NCBI GenBank assembly: GCA_963665575.2
Contig: CAXXDW010000009.1
Span: 1 to 64,000, forward strand
Direction: 5' to 3'
DNA length: 64,000 nt
DNA from: Rariloculus sp963665575
Lineage (GTDB): Bacteria > Pseudomonadota > Gammaproteobacteria > Steroidobacterales > Rariloculaceae
Each line of letters starts with the position of its first letter. Positions within the stretch are counted from its first letter, which is position 1. The position numbers and the translations under genes are program-made. A model generated the notes under the pieces. That model had not been told where the DNA came from. It did not search any database and was given only the letters and a program-made list of their open reading frames with translations. This document shows, in pieces, positions 1 through 8,896 of this stretch.

Positions 1-328
1 CCCGCAACGCCGAGACGGTGATTTCGCGACCGATGATTATGGCGGCGACGATCGTGAGATAGGGCTCCGGATCCTGCTGTACGAGCAATACGAGTGCCGT
101 TGCGACCGCGAGCTTGTCGGCAACGGGATCGAGAAAGGCGCCGAAGCTCGATGTCTGGCGGAGCCTGCGTGCAAGGTAGCCGTCGAGCCAGTCGGTAACT
201 CCGGCGAGGGCGAACAGCAGTCCGGCCGCCGGCCGGGCCCATGCGACCGGCAGGTAGAACACGACAACGATCAACGGAATCGCCACGATTCGAATCCAGG
301 TCAGCGTATTGGGCCAGTTGATCTTCAT
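1..328 (-). CDS. pgsA: CDP-diacylglycerol--glycerol-3-phosphate 3-phosphatidyltransferase, partial
   Basis: Makes phosphatidylglycerol phosphate from CDP-diacylglycerol and glycerol-3-phosphate at the inner membrane, the committed step to phosphatidylglycerol and cardiolipin. The first 109 codons are present and the C-terminus lies beyond the left edge. Reading from ATG 328, the protein starts MKINWPNTLTWIRI with a hydrophobic segment. It then shows the complete CDP-alcohol phosphotransferase signature DG-x2-AR-x8-G-x3-D-x3-D (DGYLAR ... GAFLDPVAD). The start codon overlaps the expected uvrC stop as ATGA, the usual uvrC-pgsA arrangement, which suggests translational coupling. Because of the uvrC frameshift (next entry), the disrupted uvrC frame reads directly into this gene. 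Confidence 0.93.
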   Translation of the reverse strand, partial: MKINWPNTLTWIRIVAIPLIVVVFYLPVAWARPAAGLLFALAGVTDWLDGYLARRLRQTSSFGAFLDPVADKLAVATALVLLVQQDPEPYLTIVAAIIIGREITVSALR

Positions 329-2161
329 GCCTGGTCGCTGTGGAAGCGTTCGTATATCGAGGTCGCCATTCGACGGGAAATCCCCTTGACGCGTGCAAGG
401 TCGTCGACGCCCGCGCGCGCCACGGCCTGCAGGCCGCCAAACTGGCTGAGCAGATTGCGGCGCCGCTTCGGACCGAGACCCCGCGATGTTCTCCAGCGGT
501 GAGACCTTGCGCCGCTTTCGCCGTTGCGCCCGGTGTCCGGCGATCGCAAACCGATGGGCTTCGTCGCGAATCTGCTGGATCAGGTGCAGCGCCGGCGAGT
601 CCGTCCCCACAGCAAGCGGCGTGCCACGTTCGGGAACATAGAGACGTTCGCGGCCGGGCCTGCGCCCCTCCCCTTTCGCGACCGCGACGAGCCGTAATCC
701 TTCCAATTGAAGTTCCTGCAACACATCTATCGCCTGGCTCAACTGACCGCGCCCGCCGTCAATGAAAACGACATCGGGCAGCGGCGCTTCGCCGGCCTTC
801 ACGCGGGCGTAGCGGCGCGAGAGCGCCTGCCTCAACGCAGCGTAGTCGTCACCTGCCGTCACATTGTCGATGTTGAAGCGCCGGTAGTCGGATTTCAATG
901 GTCCGTCGACACCGAAAACAACGCAGGAGGCCACGGTGGATTCGCCGCCCGTGTGACTGATGTCGAAGCACTCCAGACGCGTCGGGAGCCTGGAGAGATC
1001 GAGCAGTTGTGCGACGGCTGCCACTTGCTTCTGCCGGGTTGCGCTCGATCGCCGCTTCACTCCGGCGCCGTGCCGCGCATTTGTCAGCGCGATTTCGACC
1101 CAGCGCGCCCGGTCGCCGCGCAACCGCCACCGGATCGCGACCTTGCGTCCGGCGCGCTCACCGAGCATGGCGGCGAGCGTTTCGGCTTCAGGCACGGAGC
1201 GGCTCACGAGAATCTCCTTCGGCGCTTCGCGGCCGCCGTAGTATTGCAGCAGAAAGGCCCGGATGATTTCCTGCTCACCCGCGTTTTTCGTGTGACGCGG
1301 AAAGTAGTTGCGGCTGCCGAGCGATCGCCCCCCGCGAAAGAACATGACGGCGACGCAATGAGTGCCTCCCTCGGCCGCGATGCCGACCACGTCGAAATCG
1401 CCCTTTGTCCGCGACATGAGCTGGCTCGACTGGATGTGCCTGAGCTGTGCGAGCTGATCGCGGTACTGGGCAGCCCGTTCGTAGCGCAGGCCGCTAGCCG
1501 CGTCTTCCATGCGCTCGACGAGCTTCTGCGTTACCGCATCGCTGTCACCCCTGAGAAACAGCATCGCATGGTCGATGTCGCGCCGGTACTCCTCCCTGGA
1601 GATCAGACCGACGCATGGCGCCGTGCACCGCTCGATCTGATATTGCAGGCAGGGCCGGCTGCGATTGGAAAAATAGCTGTCCTCGCACTGCCTGACCTGA
1701 AACAGCTTCTGGAGCTGGTTCAGGGTCTCCCGTACGGAACCCGCGCTCGGCCACGGTCCGAACAGCCTCCCCTTCTTCCGCTTCGTTCCGCGGTAGAACG
1801 CAAGCCGCGGGAATTCGTGGTCCGTGCTGACGTGAATGTAGGGATAACTCTTGTCGTCCCTGAGCACGACGTTGTAGCGCGGCTTGTGGCGCTTGATCAG
1901 GTTGTACTCGAGCATCAGCGCCTCGGCCTCCGTTCGCGTCACGGTGACCTCGACGCCGGCCACGGCGCGGAGCATCGCGGTGGTCTTGGCGTCGTGTGCC
2001 CGACCCTGGAAATAGCTCGCCACGCGGCGCCGAAGGTCACGCGCCTTGCCGACGTAGATGACCCGATCCTTCGAGTCGAGCATGCAATAGACACCAGGGC
2101 GATGCGTCAGGTGCCGCAGCAATTCGGCGGGGTCGAACGTCGCTGTGGTTTCCGGTTTCAT
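325..2161 (-). CDS. uvrC: Excinuclease ABC subunit C, apparent +1 frameshift near the 3' end
   Basis: UvrC makes the dual incisions of nucleotide excision repair. From ATG 2161 the frame is open through the GIY-YIG domain (RPGVY at 21-25, YVGKA at 36-40), the Cys-containing linker, a UVR motif for UvrB (about 205-240) and the RNase H-like nuclease. Candidate catalytic residues there are the Asp in ECFDISHTGG, the Asp in VFIDGGRGQ and the His in DEAHRFAIAGHR. At codon about 560, four G on the minus strand (C479-C482 on the + strand) replace an expected three. The HhH domain (GLGPKRRRNLLSQFGGLQ ...) continues in another frame to a TGA at 325-327. The span is 1837 bases, one more than a multiple of three. 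Without correction the frame misses the HhH domain and runs into pgsA. Sequencing error or a real mutation are both possible. Confidence 0.9.
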
Positions 2162-2171
2162 CTGTGGCAGC

Positions 2172-2822
2172 TCAGTCGTCGCAGGCGAGCGCTTTCGCAC
2201 GGGCGATTACGGCAGTGAACATTTCCTCCGTCAGGCGTCCCGTCTGTGTGTTGTACCGGCTGCAGTGATAGGAGTCGAGCAGAATCCGGCCGTTCGGCAG
2301 TGCATGCAACTCATCGTGGCCGAATCGATGTGCGCTGAGCTTGAGTCCGAAAGCCACCAGCACTGCCCGATGAGCAATCGCGCCGAGTGCCAGCACGACC
2401 GTACCCGGACCGAGCGCGCCGAGTTCCAACGCCAGGAAACCGTTGCAGCGGTCGACCTCGCGCGTCGTCGGCTTGTTGGCGGGAGGCAGGCATTTGACTG
2501 CATTGCTGATCCGGCAACCGAGCAGTTTCAGGCCATCGTCCGCCGACATCGACACGGGCCGTGTCGCAAGACCGGTTTCGTACAGCGCCCGATACAGCAG
2601 TTTACCGGCCGCATCGCCCGTGAACGGTCGTCCGGTCCTGTTGGCGCCGTGCGCGCCGGGCGCGAGCCCGACGATCAGCAACCGTGCACCCGGGTCGCCG
2701 AACGGGGCAACCGGAGCGTTGTGGTAGGCGGGGTAACGTGCGCGCATCGTCGCCAGGTGCGCGGCAAGCCTCGTGCAGCGTCGACAGGCCGGATCGAAGC
2801 TCCCGGAGGCGAGCTCAGGCAT
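2172..2822 (-). CDS. Uracil-DNA glycosylase, family 5 (UdgB-like)
   Basis: Probable base-excision-repair glycosylase removing uracil, and in this family also hypoxanthine, from DNA. The 216-residue protein has motif A GLAPGAHGANRTGRPFTG, with the GLAPG core typical of UDGb enzymes that lack the polar catalytic residue of families 1 and 4. Motif B is SYHCSRYNTQTGRLT. Cysteines at CRRC near the N-terminus, VKCLPP and DRC fit the four-Cys iron-sulfur cluster of families 4 and 5. It ends 10 bases before uvrC on the same strand, so two DNA-repair genes and pgsA probably share a transcript. Family 4 is the main alternative. The NTQTGRLT motif favours family 5. Confidence 0.88.
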   Translation of the reverse strand: MPELASGSFDPACRRCTRLAAHLATMRARYPAYHNAPVAPFGDPGARLLIVGLAPGAHGANRTGRPFTGDAAGKLLYRALYETGLATRPVSMSADDGLKLLGCRISNAVKCLPPANKPTTREVDRCNGFLALELGALGPGTVVLALGAIAHRAVLVAFGLKLSAHRFGHDELHALPNGRILLDSYHCSRYNTQTGRLTEEMFTAVIARAKALACDD

Positions 2823-2873
2823 CGACGGCGGATCGAGTCGTTATGCGGCAGATCGGAACCGCGGGCAGATCGG

Positions 2874-2887
2874 GGCTCCGGCGAGCC
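2874..2887 (-). terminator. Short GC hairpin downstream of the DAHP synthase
   Basis: GGCTC-CGGC-GAGCC is a perfect 5-bp stem with a four-base loop, 3 bases beyond the DAHP synthase stop. No U-run follows on the minus strand. It could attenuate or process the transcript ahead of the glycosylase gene. Confidence 0.25.
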
Positions 2888-2890
2888 GCC

Positions 2891-4249
2891 TCAGGCATCG
2901 ACTCCGAGCCGGCCGGCGATGAGCATCGCGATTTCCATGGCCTGTTCATAGTTCAGCCGTGGATCGACCTGGGACTTGTAGGCACGCGCGAGGTCCGACT
3001 CCTTCAGGCCTCTGGCGCCGCCGACGCACTCGGTCACGTTCTCGCCCGTAAGCTCAAGATGCACCCCGCCCAGATTACTGTCGTGTTCCTGGTGGATGCG
3101 GGCCGCCGCGCGCAGTTCCGCCAGGATATTGTCGAACCGCCTCGTCTTGTAGCCCGCCGCCGTCGTCTCGGTGTTGCCGTGCATCGGATCGCAGACCCAG
3201 AGAACGCTCGCACCCGTCGAGCGTACGGCCCGGATCACGCGCGGCAGGTGTTCGTCGACGTGCTTCGCACCGAAGCGCGTAATCAGCGTGAGACGGCCGG
3301 GCTCGTCGTCCGGGTTGAGCAGCCGTACCAGGCCTTGAAGATGCCCGTCAGACATCCCGGCCCCGATCTTGACTGCGATCGGGTTCGCGATTCCGCGAAA
3401 ATACTCGACATGTGCTCCGTCCAGATCCGCGGTCCGCATGCCGATCCACGGGAAGTGCGTCGTCAGGTTGTACCAGCGCAGGCGATGCGGCAGCAAGCGC
3501 GTTTGCGCCTGCTCGTACGGCAGGTGCAGGCCCTCATGGGATGCATAGAACTCCACGCGGCGAGTGCGGTGGATCGGTTCACCGGTGATCGCCGCCAGGA
3601 AATCGAGCGAATTTGAAACGGACTTGACGAGTTCGTGGTATTCCGCGGCGGTCGACGATTCGTGCACGAAATCCAGATCCCAGTTCTCCGGGTGATGCAG
3701 GTCGGCAAAACCGCCGTCGATCAACGACCGGATGAAATTGAGTGTCAACGCCGAGCGCCCATAGGCGCTCAGCATGATCTGAGGGTCCGGTTCGCGATCG
3801 GCGGCCGTGAACCCGGTCCGGTTGATGAGATCGCCGCGGTAGCTCGGCAGCGACTCCCCGTCCCGTGTCTCGTAATCGGCGCTGCGGGGCTTCGCGTACT
3901 GTCCGGCCATGCGCCCGACACGGATGATCGGCTTGCGCAACCCCATGAGCATGACGAGCGACATCTGCAGCAGGATCTTGAGCTTCTGGACGATGTTTTC
4001 CGAAGTGACCTCGTCGAGGTTCTCGGCGCAATCGCCGCCCTGCAGCAGGAACGCCTCGCCGCGTTGGGCGGCTGCGAGGTGTTCCTTGAGCGCCTCGACC
4101 TCCCAACTCGTCACGAGCGGCGGCAACCTGCCGAGCTCGCCCACCACCGCCTCGAACCGATCCCTGTCGGGGTAGGTTGGCTGCTGGGCGGCATCGCGAG
4201 CCTGCCAACTCGCGGGATGCCAGTCCGAATTCGTGTGCGCTTGAGTCAT
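2891..4249 (-). CDS. 3-deoxy-7-phosphoheptulonate synthase, class II
   Basis: Catalyses the first step of the shikimate pathway, condensing phosphoenolpyruvate and erythrose-4-phosphate to DAHP. The 452-residue length and motifs are those of the plant/mycobacterial class II enzymes. They include GGDCAEN near residue 80, KPIIRVGRMAGQYAKPRS, GDLINRTGF, HFPWIGMRTADLDGAH, WVCDPMHGNT and HLELTGENVTECVGG. The start at 4249 (MTQAHTNSDWHPASW) is preferred over an upstream in-frame codon because it begins at the family N-terminus. It is transcribed toward the glycosylase-uvrC-pgsA genes and diverges from nfeD. No Trp/Phe/Tyr leader peptide was seen upstream. Confidence 0.95.
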   Translation of the reverse strand: MTQAHTNSDWHPASWQARDAAQQPTYPDRDRFEAVVGELGRLPPLVTSWEVEALKEHLAAAQRGEAFLLQGGDCAENLDEVTSENIVQKLKILLQMSLVMLMGLRKPIIRVGRMAGQYAKPRSADYETRDGESLPSYRGDLINRTGFTAADREPDPQIMLSAYGRSALTLNFIRSLIDGGFADLHHPENWDLDFVHESSTAAEYHELVKSVSNSLDFLAAITGEPIHRTRRVEFYASHEGLHLPYEQAQTRLLPHRLRWYNLTTHFPWIGMRTADLDGAHVEYFRGIANPIAVKIGAGMSDGHLQGLVRLLNPDDEPGRLTLITRFGAKHVDEHLPRVIRAVRSTGASVLWVCDPMHGNTETTAAGYKTRRFDNILAELRAAARIHQEHDSNLGGVHLELTGENVTECVGGARGLKESDLARAYKSQVDPRLNYEQAMEIAMLIAGRLGVDA

Positions 4250-4372
4250 GGCGCGCACTATACAAACGCCCCCGCGACACTGCAAAGCAGTGCCCGGCAC
4301 GATTCTGCACGGTTACAGGGCCATCAACCGTTTGCTGTTATGATTGATTTCGCCATGGCTCGCAGGAATCGG

Positions 4373-5860
4373 ATGAAGCGACAGGTATCCGGGTTCGTCC
4401 TGCTGGCCCTCGGTTGCGCCTGGCTGGCGGCCCAGGAGCAAGCTCCCGACCCGGGCCGCGAGGTCACTCTGCTCACCGTTCAGGACGCGATCGGTCCGGC
4501 AACGAGCGACTACATCGCCAAGGGTATCGAGCACGCTGAAGAACGCGGCTCCGAACTCGTCGTCATCGAACTGGATACGCCCGGCGGGCTCGACACGGCC
4601 ATGCGCGACATCATCCAGGCGATACTCGGATCGTCCGTACCGGTCGCGACCTACGTCTACCCCCAGGGTGCGCGTGCCGCGAGCGCCGGCACCTACATTC
4701 TGTACGCAAGCCACATCGCGGCGATGGCGCCCGCAACCAACACCGGAGCGGCGACGCCCGTGGCCATCGGCGGAAGTTCACCGATACCGCTGCCCGAAAC
4801 GCCCGAGGCCGCCGATGAGGCCGAGGATGCCGAGGACGTCGGGCAAGCCGACGAAGCAGCGCAGGACGGCGAGGCGCAAGACGACGATACTGCCGCCATC
4901 GGCGACGATCCAACGAGCGATGCCGACGACGTAGAAGCCGCCCCGGCTACCGAATCCTTCCCGCAGCCTGCAACGGCGACCGAACGCAAGGCCGTCAACG
5001 ACGCGGTCGCCTATATCCTGAGCCTCGCCGAACAACGCGGCCGTAACGCCGAATGGGCCGAGCGTGCGGTCCGCTCGGGCGAGAGCATCAGTGCGCAGGC
5101 GGCACTGGAAAACAACGTCATCGACGTGGTCGCCGAGGACCTGGCGGATCTGCTGTCGCAGATCGACGGCCTGACCGTCAACGTCGACGGCGAGGAGATG
5201 GTGCTCGAGACGGAGGGCCTGCTAACGGACCTGTTCGAGCCCGACTGGCGCACGCAGTTTCTCGCCGTGATCACGAATCCCACCGTCGCCTACGGACTCA
5301 TGCTGCTCGGTCTCTACGGACTCCTGTTCGAGGGCTACAACCCGGGGGCGATCATCCCCGGCGTCGTCGGTGCCATTTCACTGCTTCTGGCGCTGTTCGC
5401 CTTTCAGATTCTGCCGGTAAACTACGCCGGGCTCGCGCTGATGCTGCTCGGTCTGATTCTCATGATCGCAGAGTTCCTTGTGCCGAGCTTCGGCGCGCTG
5501 GGTATTGGAGGCATCGTGGCTTTCGTGATCGGATCGGTCATCCTCATCGACACCGACGTTCCGGGGTTCGCTGTCTCGACGTCGCTGATCGCGGCGATCG
5601 CGACAACGGGAGGTGCCGTCCTGCTCGGTATCATCTGGTTCGCGATGAAGTCGCGCATCCAACCGGTCGTCAGCGGCGCGGAGGAAATGACGCTCATGAT
5701 CGCTTCGGCGCTCGAGGACTTCGAGACGGACGGGCGCGTCTGGGTGCATGGCGAGCGCTGGCAGGCACGGACATCGGAGCCCGTCACGAAGGGTCAGACG
5801 CTGCGAGTCACCCGTGTCGACGGCTTGCTGCTGCACGTGGAACCCGCCGATCAGAACTGA
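4373..5860 (+). CDS. NfeD-family membrane serine protease (long form)
   Basis: A ClpP-like membrane protease of the NfeD1b/STOPP type that works with a stomatin/slipin partner, encoded next. The 495-residue protein has an N-terminal signal segment (about 1-20), a ClpP-class domain with the nucleophile in AASAGTY (Ser104) and a candidate general base in TERKAV (Lys206). About 200 residues of membrane spans follow, then a C-terminal NfeD OB-fold (VWVHGERWQARTSEPV). An unusual linker of about 60 residues, almost all Ala, Asp and Glu (about 139-198), sits between Ser and Lys. Start 4373 is chosen for AGGA five bases upstream. ATGs at 4340 and 4355 are in frame but lack a ribosome site, and a TATGAT -10-like box at 4339-4344 overlaps the first. 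Confidence 0.9.
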   Translation: MKRQVSGFVLLALGCAWLAAQEQAPDPGREVTLLTVQDAIGPATSDYIAKGIEHAEERGSELVVIELDTPGGLDTAMRDIIQAILGSSVPVATYVYPQGARAASAGTYILYASHIAAMAPATNTGAATPVAIGGSSPIPLPETPEAADEAEDAEDVGQADEAAQDGEAQDDDTAAIGDDPTSDADDVEAAPATESFPQPATATERKAVNDAVAYILSLAEQRGRNAEWAERAVRSGESISAQAALENNVIDVVAEDLADLLSQIDGLTVNVDGEEMVLETEGLLTDLFEPDWRTQFLAVITNPTVAYGLMLLGLYGLLFEGYNPGAIIPGVVGAISLLLALFAFQILPVNYAGLALMLLGLILMIAEFLVPSFGALGIGGIVAFVIGSVILIDTDVPGFAVSTSLIAAIATTGGAVLLGIIWFAMKSRIQPVVSGAEEMTLMIASALEDFETDGRVWVHGERWQARTSEPVTKGQTLRVTRVDGLLLHVEPADQN

Positions 5861-5883
5861 AATCCTTCATTTGAGGAACCGCA

Positions 5884-6648
5884 ATGTTCGGAATTGAACT
5901 GCCCCTGTTTGCAATCGTCATTGTCGCGCTGTTCGTATTCAGCGCGATCAAGATTCTCAACGAGTACGAGCGTGCGGTGATCTTTCTGCTTGGCCGCTTC
6001 TGGAAGGTCAAGGGACCGGGCATCATCATCGTGATTCCCGGAATTCAGCGCATGGTCCGCGTCGATCTGAGAACGATCGTCATGGATGTGCCGCAACAGG
6101 ACGTGATCTCGCGCGATAACGTGTCCGTCAAGGTCAGCGCGGTAATCTACTTCCGTGTCATGGATCCAGAAAAGTCGATCATCCAGGTCGAGAATCGCGT
6201 CGAGGCCACGAGTCAGCTTGCCCAGACGACGCTGCGCTCCGTGCTCGGCCAGCACGAACTCGACGACATGCTTGCCGAACGCGAAAAGCTCAACGCCGAC
6301 GTTCAGTCGATTCTCGATCAGGCGACGGAGACCTGGGGCATCAAGGTCACGAACGTCGAAATCAAGCATGTCGATCTCGACGAGAGCATGATCCGGGCGA
6401 TCGCAGCGCAGGCGGAAGCCGAGCGTGCCAGACGAGCCAAGGTCATCCATGCCGAAGGCGAGTTCCAGGCATCGCAGCGTCTGGCCGAGGCGGCCGAGGT
6501 GCTGTCCGCTCAACCGCAAGCTCTGCAGTTGCGTTATCTGCAAACGCTCACCGAAATCGCGAACGAAAGGAATACCCAGACGATCGTGTTCCCGATGCCA
6601 CTCGATCTGGTCAAGCCGCTCTTCAAGAGCATTGCTCATGACGATTGA
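5884..6648 (+). CDS. Slipin / stomatin-like SPFH-domain membrane protein
   Basis: A 254-residue band-7 protein that should scaffold membrane complexes and be the partner or substrate of the adjacent NfeD protease. It has one N-terminal transmembrane segment (about 5-24), then the SPFH domain (NEYERAVIFLLGRF, GPGIIIVIPGI, VDLRTIVMDVPQQDVISRDN). The slipin motif TTLRSVLGQHELDDML and a charged, coiled-coil-prone segment (AQAEAERARRAK) follow. It starts 23 bases after nfeD with a GAGGAA ribosome site, so the two form an operon. The nfeD-slipin pair is widely conserved. The C-terminus (FPMPLDLVKPLF) matches the usual hydrophobic end. Confidence 0.94.
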   Translation: MFGIELPLFAIVIVALFVFSAIKILNEYERAVIFLLGRFWKVKGPGIIIVIPGIQRMVRVDLRTIVMDVPQQDVISRDNVSVKVSAVIYFRVMDPEKSIIQVENRVEATSQLAQTTLRSVLGQHELDDMLAEREKLNADVQSILDQATETWGIKVTNVEIKHVDLDESMIRAIAAQAEAERARRAKVIHAEGEFQASQRLAEAAEVLSAQPQALQLRYLQTLTEIANERNTQTIVFPMPLDLVKPLFKSIAHDD

Positions 6649-6649
6649 A

Positions 6650-6694
6650 AGTATTTCAGCTAGTTATATAGATTACTTAATTTAGATTCTTTTA
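6650..6694. other. AT-rich intergenic island
   Basis: About 45 bases rich in A and T (TTATATAGATTACTTAATTTAG core) between the slipin stop and the Nramp-like gene, in otherwise GC-rich sequence. It may hold the promoter of the next gene. No convincing -35/-10 pair or terminator hairpin was seen. Confidence 0.4.
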
Positions 6695-6719
6695 CCGGTC
6701 GTCTCACTGACCCGGACTC

Positions 6720-7961
6720 ATGCGGCGCATGAACATACGAACCATCGGACAGCGTATTGGCCCCGGTTTGCTGTATGCAGCCGCCGCTGTCGGTGTCTCG
6801 CATCTCGTGCAGTCGACGCGCGCGGGCGGGGACTATGGCTTCGCGATGATCCCGATCATCATCGTGATCGCGTTGATCAAGTACCCCGGCATCCGCTTCG
6901 GCGGCGACTACGCCGCAGCGACCGGCAGGACGCTGATCCACAGCTACGCCTCCATCGGCGCATGGGTCACCGTGATCTACGCGGCCATCATCCTGTTGAC
7001 GATGGCGTTCGTGTCCGCGGCCATCGTGCTGGTCGTCAACGGCCTGGCGCAATCCGTGCTCGGCTTCAGCGCTTCGGACCTCAGCATCGCGGCCGTGCTG
7101 CTTGGTGTAACGGGACTGCTGCTGTTCAGCGGCAAGTATCGTGCGCTCGAGGGCCTCACCAAGTTCGTCGTGCCCGCGTTCACACTTCTGATCGTCGTCA
7201 CGACGGTCGTGCTTGTGGCGCAGATCGAGTGGAACACCGTCAATTTTGCACTGCCGGTCCTCAACGCCGTGCTGATCATGTACGTCGTCCAGCTCGCGGG
7301 CTGGTTGCTGACGCCCATGGACGGCTCGGTGCTGCAATCGCTCTGGACCACGGCCAAGTCCGAACAGCTTGGCCGGCGGTTCGAACCGGCGGAGTCGCGC
7401 TTCGATTTCAACCTGGGTTATGCGGTGAGCCTAGTACTCGCGCTCTGCTTCCTGATCATGGGCGCCGGCGTGCTGTATGGCTCGGGAATCGAAGTTCCCG
7501 CGGCCAGCGGAGCGTTCGCGACGCAGGTGATCGGACTTTTCTCCGGCATCATCGGCAGCTGGTCGTTTCCGCTGATCGGACTGATGGCGCTGCTCGTCAT
7601 GTACTCGACGCTGCTGACCGTGCTCGACGGCTTCGCCCGCAATCTCGCGACGCTTGCCGATATAGCCATACCGGTCAGGATCGAGCGGCGTTACGAGATC
7701 TCCGTCGTCATCATCGTGGTGTCGGCGGTCGCCGTCATCGGCGCGTTCATGCGCTCGTTCACGGCCTTCATCGACTTCGCCGGAGCCCTGACCTTCCTGC
7801 TCGCTCCGCTTTACGCCGGGCTCAACCACCGGGCGATGTTCAGCCCGGAGGTGCCGGACGAGCACAGGCCCACGCCCGTGCTCAGGCTGTGGAGCCTGCT
7901 CGGCATCGTCATCATGAGCGTCGTGGCCCTGCTCTATATCTGGCTGCGCTGGCTGGCGTAG
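6720..7961 (+). CDS. Nramp-related (NRAMP/LeuT-fold) transporter, divergent
   Basis: A 413-residue integral membrane protein with about 11 hydrophobic helices and the opening GPGLLYAAAAVGVSHLVQST, which matches the divergent bacterial Nramp-like branch annotated as divalent metal cation transporters. The canonical helix-1 DPGN metal motif is absent: the equivalent region reads VGVSHL. Helix 6 has GWLLTPMDGS instead of an A/M-P-H-N motif. Transport of manganese or iron therefore cannot be assumed. The gene stands alone, after an AT-rich spacer and convergent with mazG. ATG 6720 and a second ATG at 6729 are both possible starts. Confidence 0.75.
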   Translation: MRRMNIRTIGQRIGPGLLYAAAAVGVSHLVQSTRAGGDYGFAMIPIIIVIALIKYPGIRFGGDYAAATGRTLIHSYASIGAWVTVIYAAIILLTMAFVSAAIVLVVNGLAQSVLGFSASDLSIAAVLLGVTGLLLFSGKYRALEGLTKFVVPAFTLLIVVTTVVLVAQIEWNTVNFALPVLNAVLIMYVVQLAGWLLTPMDGSVLQSLWTTAKSEQLGRRFEPAESRFDFNLGYAVSLVLALCFLIMGAGVLYGSGIEVPAASGAFATQVIGLFSGIIGSWSFPLIGLMALLVMYSTLLTVLDGFARNLATLADIAIPVRIERRYEISVVIIVVSAVAVIGAFMRSFTAFIDFAGALTFLLAPLYAGLNHRAMFSPEVPDEHRPTPVLRLWSLLGIVIMSVVALLYIWLRWLA

Positions 7962-8077
7962 CGGCACATACTGCACGGCACCCGCGCTGCGCGTGCGTAT
8001 TCGCTCGAAGGAAGCCTTCCTGGCGGTCCCTGTTTGACGATAGGGCTACGCAGCGGGAACCTTGCTGACCTGTTGCG

Positions 8078-8896
8078 CTATTGTGCGCCGGGCGGCTTTT
8101 CTCCGCGCTTTGCGGCCACCCAGAACCTGTCGAGCGTATCGAGATCGAACGCCTCCCAGTCGCCCCCCGCTTCACGCACGCGATTCTCCACGTGAGCGAA
8201 TCGGCCTTCGAACCGCAGATTGGCCTGCCGCAGACAGCTCTCGGGATCGAGTTCGAGGTGCCGGCAGAGGTTGGCGACCGCGAGCAACAGGTCGCCCATC
8301 TCCCGCGCGCTGGCTTCCCCGTCACCGTCCGCGACAGCGTCATCGAGTTCGCTGAGTTCTTCCCCGACCTTGGCCCGGACGCCCGCGAGCGAAGGCCAGT
8401 CGAATCCGACCCGGGCGGCGCGGCGCGTGAGCTTGACCGCACGCGTCAGCCCCGGCAGGCCGACGGGGACGCCTTCGAGTACACGGTCATCGCCACGCCC
8501 CGCACCCTTCTCCTGCCGCTTGAGCGTCTCCCACGCTTCGGTCTGCTCGCGGCTTCCGTCCACGGTTTCGTCAGCAAACACATGCGGGTGGCGGCGGACC
8601 ATCTTGTCGCAGATCCCGTCAACAACATCGGCGAAATCGAAGGCGCCGGCCTCTGAGGCCAGTCGGGCATGGTAGACGACCTGCAGCAACAGGTCGCCAA
8701 GCTCGTCGCGCAATTCGTCCAACGCCTTGCGTTCGATCGCATCGGCAACCTCGTAGGCCTCCTCGATCGTGTACGGCGCGATCGTCTCGAATGTCTGCTC
8801 GAGATCCCAGGGACAACCGCCGTCGGGGTTCCGTAGCGCCGCCATGATCTCGAGCAATCTCTCCATTGTGTGCTTATCCAATTGATTCATCTTCAC
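8078..8896 (-). CDS. mazG: Nucleoside triphosphate pyrophosphohydrolase MazG
   Basis: House-cleaning enzyme hydrolysing (d)NTPs to monophosphate and pyrophosphate. The 272-residue protein contains two MazG repeats. The first has LRNPDGGCPWDLEQTFETI, EEAYEVADAI and DELGDLLLQV. The second has KVGEELSELDDAV and EMGDLLLAVANL, with the EExxE...ExxD magnesium-binding pattern. The GTG at 8896 has AGGG upstream at suitable spacing. ATG 8890 or a later ATG at MERLLEIMAAL are alternatives. It overlaps the end of the NUDIX gene by 23 bases, so the two are probably co-translated. Both clean up nucleotide-type metabolites. Confidence 0.95.
   Translation of the reverse strand: MKMNQLDKHTMERLLEIMAALRNPDGGCPWDLEQTFETIAPYTIEEAYEVADAIERKALDELRDELGDLLLQVVYHARLASEAGAFDFADVVDGICDKMVRRHPHVFADETVDGSREQTEAWETLKRQEKGAGRGDDRVLEGVPVGLPGLTRAVKLTRRAARVGFDWPSLAGVRAKVGEELSELDDAVADGDGEASAREMGDLLLAVANLCRHLELDPESCLRQANLRFEGRFAHVENRVREAGGDWEAFDLDTLDRFWVAAKRGEKPPGAQ

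Noticed and set aside
707..2218. A 503-codon open frame on the + strand opposite uvrC
   Set aside because: It mirrors the uvrC coding strand, shows only the Arg/Ala/Pro-rich composition typical of antisense frames in GC-rich DNA, and has no domain motifs.
7962..8077. Possible terminator GGAAG-C-CTTCC between the Nramp-like gene and mazG
   Set aside because: The loop of one base is too small to form a real hairpin and no U-run follows.
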